DNA of 64,000 bases from positions 1-64,000 of the forward strand of contig JBDZUX010000006.1 of NCBI GenBank assembly GCA_040255405.1, read 5' to 3'. Origin of the DNA: 66-474 sp040255405. Its GTDB lineage: Bacteria > Pseudomonadota > Gammaproteobacteria > Xanthomonadales > Rhodanobacteraceae. The notes below the pieces were generated by a model. It saw nothing but the letters and a program-made list of their open reading frames with translations, did not search any database and had not been told where the DNA came from. Shown here one piece after another: positions 28,096-35,945 of this stretch. Numbering within the stretch: the stretch's first letter is position 1; every line of letters begins with the position of its first letter. The position numbers and the translations under genes are program-made.

Positions 28096-29478
28096 ATGAC
28101 GCTGCCGAACGCTGTCGAGACGCCGCAGAGTTTTGACGACGACGCATGGGACGACCTCCTCAATTACATCGAGGAGCACCGGGTCATTCCGATCATCGGT
28201 CCCGACCTGCTGCGGGTGCAGACCGACGGCGGCCTGCGCCCCCTGTACGTCTGGCTCGCGGAGAAACTGGCGGCGCGCCTGTCGGTCAACACGACCGAAC
28301 TGCCGCAGCCGCTCACGCTCAACGACGTGATGTGTTCGTACCTCGGCCAGCGCGGGCGCCGCGAGGAAGCCTACACGCGGTTGCGTTCGATCATGCGCGA
28401 GGTGCAATTCGAGCCGCCGATGGCGTTGCGGCAACTGGCGCAGATCGCCGACTTCGACCTGTTCGTCACGACGACCTTCGACCCGCTGCTCGAAAACGCC
28501 GTCAACCAGGAACGTTACGGCGGCCAGCCTTCGGCCGAAGTGATCGCCTACTCGCCCAACCGCGTCGCCGACCTGCCCTGCGAACGCGCCGACCTGCGCC
28601 GCAGCGTGGTGTACCACCTGCTCGGCCGACTGTCCGCCTCGCCCACGTACGTGTTGTCCGACGAGGACATGCTGGAGTTCATCTGCGCGTTGCAGTCCGA
28701 ACACCTGACGCCGGAAAAACTCTTCCACGAACTTGAACACAACCACCTGCTCCTGATAGGCAGCGACTTCTCCAACTGGCTGGCGCGGTTGTTCCTGCGC
28801 ATGGCCAAGCGCAAGCGCCTGTCCGACCCGCGCGATGTCACCGAGGTTTTCGCCGACGACCACACCGCCAAGGACGCACGCCTGGTCGCGTTCCTGCAGC
28901 AGGTCAGCGTGCGCACGCGCGTGTACGGCGGCGCGGAATCCTTCGTCGCCGAGCTGCACCAGCGCTGGAGCGCGCGCCAGCGCCCGGCGCAGACCTCGCC
29001 TTCGCATGCGCCGCAACGCTTCCTGCCGCCGGCACGCGAGATGCCGGAGAACGCGATCTTCATCAGCTACGCACGCGAGGACCTGCCCGCGGTGCAACGG
29101 TTGAAAGCCGGCATGGATGCGGCCGGGCTCACCACCTGGTTCGATCTCGACCGTCTCGAAGGCGGCGACGATTACGATCGCAAGATCCGTGCGAACATCG
29201 CGCGTTGCAGTTTCTTCGTGCCAGTGATTTCGGCCACGACCGAGCACCGCCACGAAGCCTACTTCCGCCGTGAATGGAGCTACGCGGTCGACCGCGCGCG
29301 CAACATCGCGGAAGGCGCGGTGTTCATCCTGCCGGTTTGCATCGACGACACGCCCGAAGCCACCACACTGGTGCCGGAGCATTTCAAGGCGGTGCACATG
29401 ACGCGCCTGCCAAGCGGCGAGGCCACGCCGGGATTCCTGCGCCGCTTGCAGGAACTGCTGAGCGGGAGGCGCGCATGA
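28096..29478 (+). CDS. SIR2-like / TIR domain fusion protein
   Basis: Protein of 460 residues that fuses two NAD-related folds. Residues about 20-270 read as a divergent SIR2-like domain: VIPIIGPDLL (30-39) replaces the usual GAGxS, FVTTTFDPLLE (123-133) replaces the usual TTNYD so the catalytic-type Asn is Thr127, VYHLLG holds His174, and LLLIGSDFSNWL is the later conserved strand. Residues about 319-455 are a TIR domain (AIFISYARED, then YFRREW with Glu393 at the position of the NADase glutamate). The SIR2 part may therefore sense while the TIR part cuts NAD+. GAGGG lies eight bases before the ATG. The stop overlaps the STAND gene start. The defence role is inferred. Confidence 0.8.
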   Translation: MTLPNAVETPQSFDDDAWDDLLNYIEEHRVIPIIGPDLLRVQTDGGLRPLYVWLAEKLAARLSVNTTELPQPLTLNDVMCSYLGQRGRREEAYTRLRSIMREVQFEPPMALRQLAQIADFDLFVTTTFDPLLENAVNQERYGGQPSAEVIAYSPNRVADLPCERADLRRSVVYHLLGRLSASPTYVLSDEDMLEFICALQSEHLTPEKLFHELEHNHLLLIGSDFSNWLARLFLRMAKRKRLSDPRDVTEVFADDHTAKDARLVAFLQQVSVRTRVYGGAESFVAELHQRWSARQRPAQTSPSHAPQRFLPPAREMPENAIFISYAREDLPAVQRLKAGMDAAGLTTWFDLDRLEGGDDYDRKIRANIARCSFFVPVISATTEHRHEAYFRREWSYAVDRARNIAEGAVFILPVCIDDTPEATTLVPEHFKAVHMTRLPSGEATPGFLRRLQELLSGRRA

Positions 29479-32400
29479 ACGACATCAACCGCCGCGACAC
29501 GGTGATGCTCGATCCGGAAAACCCCTGGCTCGGGCTGTTTTCCTACTCCGAGGAAACCCGCGCGTATTTCCACGGCCGCGACGAGGAAGCGGCGGAGCTC
29601 GCGCGGCGCGTGCAGCGCAAACTGTTGACAGTGCTGTTCGGGCAATCGGGCCTGGGCAAGACTTCGCTGTTGCGCGCGGGTCTGGTGCCGCGCCTGCGCG
29701 GTGCCGACTTCTGCCCGGTTTACGTGCGCGTCGACTACGCGCCCGGATCGCCCTCGCCTTCCGAGCAGATCAAGCAGGCGATCTTCCGTGCCACCGCGGA
29801 AGCCGGCCACTGGACGCGGCCGGGTAGCGCGATCGAAGGCGAATCGCTGTGGGAATTCCTGCACCACCGCGAAGACCTGCTGCGCGATGCCGACGGCCAC
29901 ACGCTGATGCCGCTGCTGATCTTCGACCAGTTCGAGGAAATCTTCACGCTCGGGCAGGCCGATGACGCGGGCCGCCTGCGCGCAAAACAGTTCCTCGAGG
30001 ACCTCGCCGACCTCGTCGAGAACCGTGCGCCGGCGGCGCTGGAAAAACGCCTGGAGGAAGACGACCAGGCCGCCGAACAGTTCGATTTTGCGCGTGCCGA
30101 TTACCGCGTGCTGATCGCGCTGCGCGAGGACTATCTCGCGCACCTGGAAAGCGTGAAGGACATCATGCCTTCGATCACGCAGAACCGGATGCGGCTGGCG
30201 CGCATGAACGGCGCGCAGGCACTGAGCGCGGTGGTGAAACCCGGCGGCAAGCTGGTATCGCAGGAAGTCGCCGAAGCGATCGTGCGCTTTGTCGCCGGGG
30301 GGTCGGAACTGGCCAACGCGGAGATCGAACCTTCGCTGCTGAGCCTGGTATGCCGCGAACTCAACGCGGCACGGCAGGCGCAGGGACGCCGCGAAATTTC
30401 CGCCGACCTGCTGGCGGGCTCACGCGACACGATCCTGTCCGAGTTCTACGAACGCGCACTGGCCGACCAGCCGACCGGCGTACGGCGCGTGATCGAGGAC
30501 GAACTGCTGACCGAATCCGGCTATCGCGAAAGCCTGGCCGAGGAACGCGTGCGCAAGGCACTGGACGCCGCGGGCGCCTCTCCCGATGCGTTGCCCACGC
30601 TGGTGAACCGCCGCTTGCTGCGCATCGAGGAACGCCTCGACATGCGCCGCGTGGAACTGACCCACGACGTGCTGTGCAGCGTGGTGCTCGCCAGTCGCAA
30701 CCAGCGCCATGCCCGCGAAGCGCGCGAGGAAGCCGAGCGCCAGCTCACCGCGCAACGCGAACGCGAGGCAGCAACGCACCGCGCCCTGCTGCGCACGCGC
30801 ATGGTCGCGACCGTCTGCGTGGTGTTGCTGGTACTCGCGATCATCGCAGCGATGTTCGGCTTCATCGGCATGCACCGCGCCAAGATCGCGCAGGCGGAAG
30901 CCCAGGCCTCGCGCACGCACGCGGAAAACCTGGTCGGCTTCATGATCGATGACTTCTACAACGAGCTCGCACCCACTGGCCGGCTAGGCACGCTGGGCAT
31001 GCTGGCGCAGAAAACCGTGGATTACTACGACGGCTTGCCGCCGGCGTTGCTCACCCCGGAAACCGAAATCAACAAGGCGATGGCGCTGGTGCGCCTGGGT
31101 TCGGCCCAGAATGCCAGCGGCGACGACAAAGCCGCGCGCAAGAATTTCGGCGAAGCCCAGGCGATCTTCGGGAAGCTGCGCGCGGCGGGCAACGATGGCG
31201 AGCCGGTGGTCTATGGCCTCGCCTCGATCCTGTACAACGCGAATTACGGATCCGCCGTGGGCGGCGGGAGTTCGGCGCCGATGGATCAGGCTGCCGCCCT
31301 GCTGCGGCCGCTCGTCAACGCTGCCAATCCGTCGCGCCGGGTGCGGCAACTTTACGCCGATACCTTGAACATCATCTGCCTCAACCAGCGGCCGCAGCAA
31401 GGCCTGGCAACCTGCGAAGAGGCGCTCAAGACGCTTGCGGGCCTTGGCGCGCTGGATTTGTCGGATTTGAATGCCGCAGCCTCCTGGGCCGATACCGCCG
31501 ATACCAAGTCCGGGGAACTGCAGGCACTCGGCCGCATCGGTGAAGCCGAAAAGCTGGAGCAGCAGGTGTTTGCGATGACCGAAAAGGTCCTGGCGCGCCG
31601 GCCGGGCGATTTGCATTCGCTGGAAGATCGCTTCTTTGCCGTGAAGCGGCTCGGTGATCTTGCGGCGGGCCGGCACGATGCGACGGCGGCCGCGAAGCAT
31701 GCGAACGAAGCCGTGCAGGCCGCCGAGGATTGGGTACGCTTCGACCCGTCCAGTGTCGATGCCTGGGCCAGGCTGGCGCAGGCCCGGAGCCAGGTTGCCA
31801 CGTTCCAGTTCGAGCGCGGCGAGGTATCCACTTCCATCGCCACCCTGCGCGCGGCGCTGGCGTTGGCGCAGGACCCGCGCAGCCCCAAACCCCTCGCTGC
31901 CGTGACCTGGTACATCCGGCTCGACCTCGCGAGAGCCATCGCGGAGACCGGCGAAGGGGGGGCGGAGCAGTCGGCGCAGGCCGCCGTGCGGGACCTGCAA
32001 TCGCTGATGGCGGATCGGCCGCCCGAATCTGCCCAGCGCCGGCTTGCGGCGACCAACCTGCCGCTGGCACTCGGGGATATCAAACTGAGCCAGGGTGCAC
32101 TGCAACCGGCATTGGCCGAGGCCACCGCGGCGCGCGCCGCAATCCAGCCGATCGATGTGCCGGCGACGGACGCAGGCGCGACCCGCTGGAAAAACCAGAA
32201 CCTGGCGGACAGTCTCAACGTCGCCACGCGAGCCTCCATGCAGCTCGGGCGCTACGCGCAAGCGGAAACCCTGGCGCGCCAGTGGCTCGCGATCATCCCG
32301 AACGCGACGGCCACGCAAGCCGATCCGAAACCGCGTGAATCGCGCGCCCGGTACATCCTCGCGCAGGCGATCGCGATGCAGGGCCGCCGCGACGAGGCCA

Positions 32401-32669
32401 AGGCAACCCTGCAACCGGCGATGACCTGGTACCGTCAAGAACAACAAGCCGGCGCGACCGGCACGTCGTTCCGCCACGATTACGCCTACGCGCTGTACGT
32501 TGATTCCCTGATCGCGCCTGCGGGCGCCGCGGGCAGCAGGCAGCGCGACGCTGACCTCGACCAGGCCGCCAGGTTGCTTGCCGGAGCCTCGCCGGAGGCG
32601 CAGCGACTCAGCGCGATGCGCCATATTTCCGGGCTGCTCGCCAAAGCCCGCACGACGACGGGCGCCTGA
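29475..32669 (+). CDS. Membrane-anchored STAND (nSTAND1) NTPase with TPR-like C-terminus
   Basis: Protein of 1064 residues. It opens with ENPWLGLFSYSEETRAYFHGRD, the usual entry to nSTAND1 NTPases. Walker A is GQSGLGKTS (56-64) and Walker B LLIFDQFEE (147-155). A winged-helix-like region follows (RRLLRIEERLDMRRVELTHDVL), then a charged coiled coil and one strong transmembrane helix at about 443-466. Residues about 480-1064 are Ala-rich alpha-helical repeats of TPR type, likely periplasmic if the NTPase is cytoplasmic. ATG overlaps the SIR2-TIR stop (ATGA) with GGGAGG upstream. STAND proteins assemble on ligand binding, so this is a plausible sensor and scaffold for the TIR effector, by inference. 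Confidence 0.8.
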   Translation: MNDINRRDTVMLDPENPWLGLFSYSEETRAYFHGRDEEAAELARRVQRKLLTVLFGQSGLGKTSLLRAGLVPRLRGADFCPVYVRVDYAPGSPSPSEQIKQAIFRATAEAGHWTRPGSAIEGESLWEFLHHREDLLRDADGHTLMPLLIFDQFEEIFTLGQADDAGRLRAKQFLEDLADLVENRAPAALEKRLEEDDQAAEQFDFARADYRVLIALREDYLAHLESVKDIMPSITQNRMRLARMNGAQALSAVVKPGGKLVSQEVAEAIVRFVAGGSELANAEIEPSLLSLVCRELNAARQAQGRREISADLLAGSRDTILSEFYERALADQPTGVRRVIEDELLTESGYRESLAEERVRKALDAAGASPDALPTLVNRRLLRIEERLDMRRVELTHDVLCSVVLASRNQRHAREAREEAERQLTAQREREAATHRALLRTRMVATVCVVLLVLAIIAAMFGFIGMHRAKIAQAEAQASRTHAENLVGFMIDDFYNELAPTGRLGTLGMLAQKTVDYYDGLPPALLTPETEINKAMALVRLGSAQNASGDDKAARKNFGEAQAIFGKLRAAGNDGEPVVYGLASILYNANYGSAVGGGSSAPMDQAAALLRPLVNAANPSRRVRQLYADTLNIICLNQRPQQGLATCEEALKTLAGLGALDLSDLNAAASWADTADTKSGELQALGRIGEAEKLEQQVFAMTEKVLARRPGDLHSLEDRFFAVKRLGDLAAGRHDATAAAKHANEAVQAAEDWVRFDPSSVDAWARLAQARSQVATFQFERGEVSTSIATLRAALALAQDPRSPKPLAAVTWYIRLDLARAIAETGEGGAEQSAQAAVRDLQSLMADRPPESAQRRLAATNLPLALGDIKLSQGALQPALAEATAARAAIQPIDVPATDAGATRWKNQNLADSLNVATRASMQLGRYAQAETLARQWLAIIPNATATQADPKPRESRARYILAQAIAMQGRRDEAKATLQPAMTWYRQEQQAGATGTSFRHDYAYALYVDSLIAPAGAAGSRQRDADLDQAARLLAGASPEAQRLSAMRHISGLLAKARTTTGA

Positions 32670-32756
32670 GCACAGGGGTCTTCCCCACGCAACCCGACGC
32701 CCCCAAGTTCCTGGCAAGCACCACCCGGGCACGTTCAACCGAAGCGGAACCGCGCC

Positions 32757-33182
32757 ATGGACACAGATGAAATCCACGTTGGCCGACTGGGCATCCGTTA
32801 CCTCGTCGATGGCGCTCAGCAGGGAAGCATGGGCATCTTCGAATTGACCGTGCCGCCTGCCTCGAACGTTCCGCCCCCGCACAGCCATTCGAACAACGAA
32901 GAAATCGTCTACGTCCTCGAGGGCACGCTGCGCTACAGCGTCGGCGCCGACACGCGCGATCTCGCACCCGGGGAATCCATGCACACCCCAAAGGGTACGG
33001 TGCACGGGTTCTCGAATCCCTTTGCCGGCACCGCGCGAGCGCTGATCGTCATGTCTCCGGACCTGGGCGCCCAATACTTCAGGGAGATGGCCGCGGTGAT
33101 CAACGCAGGCGGGCCACCGGACAAGGGCACGCTGGTCTCCATCATGAGCCGCTACGGACTGGTCCCGTCCGCCCCGAAGTGA
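32757..33182 (+). CDS. Small cupin-domain protein
   Basis: Single cupin (about 141 residues). Motif 1 is PPPHSHSNNEEIVYVLEG, with the two His and the Glu of the metal site, and motif 2 is around GTVHGFSNPF with the third His. It resembles quercetin-dioxygenase-like cupins. The substrate is unknown. It follows the STAND gene on the same strand after 87 bases, without overlap, so it may or may not be co-transcribed. Confidence 0.8.
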   Translation: MDTDEIHVGRLGIRYLVDGAQQGSMGIFELTVPPASNVPPPHSHSNNEEIVYVLEGTLRYSVGADTRDLAPGESMHTPKGTVHGFSNPFAGTARALIVMSPDLGAQYFREMAAVINAGGPPDKGTLVSIMSRYGLVPSAPK

Positions 33183-33360
33183 CTGGCTGCCGACACTTGC
33201 ACGCGCCTCGCATGCCGCCGCCGGCCAGGTGATCAACCGACGGAAGACCGACACCCTTACATCGAGCGTGGGCAGGCGCCCACAAACACCGGCGGCGTCT
33301 ACCGCTGCCGCGAATTCTGTCCGTCGCCGAGACTGTTCCCATCGCATGGAGGGAACGGTC

Positions 33361-33912
33361 ATGGCTCCATCTGCACGCACCGCACGTGGCTTCACCCTGA
33401 CGGAACTGCTGATCGCGCTGGCGATTGCCGGAATTCTCGCGATGATCGGTGCGCCGGCGATGGGCGGCCTGATCGCCCGCACGCGGGATTCCGGCATCGA
33501 AGACGCGATTGCCGCGGGCTTGCGCGGCGCGCGCACTGCCGCGGTCATGCGCAACTCACGCGTGCTGGTGTGCCCGAGTTCGAATGGACACCGATGCGCG
33601 TCGATCGCGGATTGGCAACACGGCTGGATCATCGCGCAGGATGCGGACCACGATGGCCAGCCCGATCCGGGCAGGTCGATCCTCGACGTGCAAGCTGCCA
33701 TGCCCGCCGGCACGCACGTGATCACCAGCGCCGGGCGCAGGCGCATCGATTTCCAGCCGAGCGGCAGCGCGGGCGGCAGCAACGTGACCTTCACCATCTG
33801 CCACGCGCGCGAACACGCTGGCAGGGCGGTGATCGTGGCCAACTCCGGACGCGTGCGGGTCGCGCATGCCGACGCCATGCACCTTCAGGCGTGTCTTGCC
33901 GGGATCCCGTAA
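33361..33912 (+). CDS. GspH/FimT-family minor pseudopilin
   Basis: Protein of 183 residues with a class III (prepilin) signal: a short basic leader ending Arg-Gly, then FTLTELLIALAIAGILAMIG with Glu at mature position 5. The C-terminal part has paired cysteines (CPSSNGHRC and a later CHAREH / CLAGIP) as in FimT-type minor pilins. Prepilin peptidase should cleave after the Gly. It would prime type IV pilus or type II secretion pseudopilus assembly. No other pilus gene is nearby. The start at 33361 has a strong GGAGGGAA; an upstream ATG at 33346 is in frame but weaker. Confidence 0.85.
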   Translation: MAPSARTARGFTLTELLIALAIAGILAMIGAPAMGGLIARTRDSGIEDAIAAGLRGARTAAVMRNSRVLVCPSSNGHRCASIADWQHGWIIAQDADHDGQPDPGRSILDVQAAMPAGTHVITSAGRRRIDFQPSGSAGGSNVTFTICHAREHAGRAVIVANSGRVRVAHADAMHLQACLAGIP

Positions 33913-33990
33913 TCATGTCCCGCAGGTTGGACTAATGGAATGAACCCCAACGTTGACGCGGAAGCGCCGCGATGAAAGACCTTCGCAAGA

Positions 33991-35490
33991 TCACGGCTGC
34001 CCCATGTACCGGTAATACGCAATCCCGAAATCCTGGAAGGCGTGCTCGTTGCGGGTGCCCACGCGGTCGATCACCACGCCGGACAGGGTCGTCGAGTGCG
34101 TGCCGTCCAACGTGCCGCCGTCGTGCAAGGTGGCGTATTCGGATTGGTCGAGGTCCACCGCGCCATTCAGCGCATCGCGGAACGCGATTGCGCGCGCTGC
34201 TTTGCGCCAGCCCGGCGCCACGCGCGCGGGAATCGCTTCGGCCGCGTCGCCGCTGCCGTAGCCTAGCAACAACACGTCGCGGCATTCCAATTCCAGGCCG
34301 TGCGCCGCCGCGTCGTCCAGCCCCGCGGCCAGCCATGCAGGCAGTGCCGCCGTGTAGAGGTTGCCGAATTCCATCATCGAATCGGAACCGGTCTGCAGCT
34401 TGTCCTCAACCATCTGCTGGTAGGTGTCGATTTTGCGAAACGACTTCAGCAACGCCGATGATGCGGGATAGGCATCCGCCGGCAACCTATCGATCGTGCA
34501 CCCGTCGACGCCGGTCCGCCACTCGCGCACCACGTCGTCGAGCGACACGCCAGCCGACGCGCAATGCAGATCCAGTTCGCTCGCCGCGGCGCCATCGCCA
34601 TTGGCCGCGTCGTGTCCCAGCGCCGCCAGATAACCCATTGCCAACGCATTGCGCGGCATCCGGTGATACGGCCGGTGCATGAACACGGCCGCCAGCCCGC
34701 GCAGATAGCCTGCGTGCGAGCCGCCACGTCGCGCGAACATCGCATCCAGCGCGCGCAGCGTCGCATCGGTGTAGCAATCGGTCGAATACTTGCCGTTGAA
34801 CACCGGCAGGTCGCTCAGGTGTCCGTGCAAGCCGGGCGTCTGTCCCGCGAAACGGAGGAACGGCTTGCGGAAATCCAGCCCGCGGTATTCCGACGCACTG
34901 CCGCCCAGCGCGAGATCGAGTTCCAGCAGGCGTGGCGATGACTCGAGCAGCATCGCGACCGCACCGGCGCCCTGGGTAGGCTCGCCGCTGCTCCCGCGCG
35001 CGTACTCCGCGATGTCGGCGCTCACCGCGATCGCCTGGCGGTCGCGCCCGTCGCAGGCGAGATAGCGCAGCCCGCCCTTCAGCGCGTACACGCCGCCGAG
35101 GCATGCGTGCTTGAACTCCGGCACTTCGCAGTCGCGCGCAAGCCCGGATTTGCCTTCCGACGCCAAGGCCTGGTCGACCAGCCCGCGCACGATCACCGCG
35201 CCTGCTGCATTGTCGATACTGGATTCGGTCCCGAGCGCGAGATAACCGACGCGACGCGGGTCGATGCCGTATTGCGCGATCAACCGCAGCACCGCATTCG
35301 CGGCCAGCGTGTAGACGTTCTGGTCGGGGCCCGGCATCCGGAAGGCGTGTCCCACCACCGCGCGCGTCTTCGAAGCATCGTTGCCGGTCCAGCCGGACCA
35401 TCGTTCCAGATCCACTCGGTACGGCGGCACGTACACCGCCATGCCGCTGATGCCAACGGGAGGATTCGCTGAAAACGGATTCGCAGACAC
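33991..35490 (-). CDS. Hydroxymethylglutaryl-CoA synthase family protein
   Basis: Thiolase-fold enzyme of 499 residues. VGISGMAVYVPPYRVDLERW is the standard start of HMG-CoA synthases. The nucleophile is Cys130 in EFKHACLGG, His272 lies in FMHRPYHRMP, and the late GYGSGDAAEA stretch matches the C-terminal Gly-rich motif. The family condenses acetyl-CoA with acetoacetyl-CoA. It is longer than usual bacterial members. No other mevalonate or polyketide gene is nearby, so the physiological product is unclear. The start is GTG at 35490 with AGGAAG eight bases upstream; an ATG at 35550 is the alternative. Confidence 0.82.
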   Translation of the reverse strand: MSANPFSANPPVGISGMAVYVPPYRVDLERWSGWTGNDASKTRAVVGHAFRMPGPDQNVYTLAANAVLRLIAQYGIDPRRVGYLALGTESSIDNAAGAVIVRGLVDQALASEGKSGLARDCEVPEFKHACLGGVYALKGGLRYLACDGRDRQAIAVSADIAEYARGSSGEPTQGAGAVAMLLESSPRLLELDLALGGSASEYRGLDFRKPFLRFAGQTPGLHGHLSDLPVFNGKYSTDCYTDATLRALDAMFARRGGSHAGYLRGLAAVFMHRPYHRMPRNALAMGYLAALGHDAANGDGAAASELDLHCASAGVSLDDVVREWRTGVDGCTIDRLPADAYPASSALLKSFRKIDTYQQMVEDKLQTGSDSMMEFGNLYTAALPAWLAAGLDDAAAHGLELECRDVLLLGYGSGDAAEAIPARVAPGWRKAARAIAFRDALNGAVDLDQSEYATLHDGGTLDGTHSTTLSGVVIDRVGTRNEHAFQDFGIAYYRYMGQP

Positions 35491-35569
35491 GAGGCGGACT
35501 TCCTGTTGCAGGGAACGAAACGCGCGAGTATGCGGGAATTCCGCGTCCACGTGACGTCAACGGCGCCGC

Positions 35570-35600
35570 AAACAAAAAAGGCCGACGCGATGCGTCGGCC
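35570..35600 (-). terminator. Rho-independent terminator of tRNA-Asn
   Basis: On the minus strand GGCCGACGC and GCGTCGGCC (35592-35600 and 35580-35588) form a 9-bp stem with a 3-base loop, followed by a T-rich run TTTTTTGTTT. It lies eleven bases after the tRNA 3' end and reads in the same direction. Confidence 0.9.
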
Positions 35601-35610
35601 TTTCACATGT

Positions 35611-35687
35611 TGGCGCCCGAACTTGGACTCGAACCAAGGACCCCCAGATTAACAGTCTAGTGCTCTAACCAGCTGAGCTATTCGGGC
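35611..35687 (-). tRNA. tRNA-Asn (GTT)
   Basis: A 77-base tRNA with encoded CCA. The acceptor stem pairs GCCCGAA with TTCGGGC, the D-loop region reads AGCTCAGCTGGTTAGAGC, and the anticodon loop CTGTTAA carries GTT. The T-arm contains GGTTCGAGTCC. It is a single gene followed by its own terminator. No integrated element is attached to its 3' end in this window. Confidence 0.96.
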
Positions 35688-35945
35688 AAATTTTCGGAAG
35701 GGTCGCCACCGCCACGCGCTCGACCAGATCGAGCTCCGGCCAGCGAGCCGTACATTATCGTGGCGGGCCGGAGAGGTGTCAAAGCCGCCGTCGCAGGAGC
35801 GGCCCGGCACTTGGCGCCTGTCTTCTCCATGGCCCCAACCGGTTCCGTTTCCCGCGAAGTGCGTCGCGCGCACGGCGCGCTCCTGCACACGCGATGCAGT
35901 CGCGCGGATGGCTCGCCACGCAAGCCGGCTCGGTTTCCCCGCGCC

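Noticed and set aside
28096..32669. SIR2-TIR/STAND pair as canonical Thoeris or Avs
   Set aside because: Thoeris has separate ThsA and ThsB proteins and Avs carries the effector on the STAND protein itself. Here SIR2 and TIR are fused and the STAND protein has no recognisable effector domain.
35611..35687. tRNA-Asn as an integration site of a genomic island
   Set aside because: No integrase, no duplicated tRNA 3' end and housekeeping genes on both sides.
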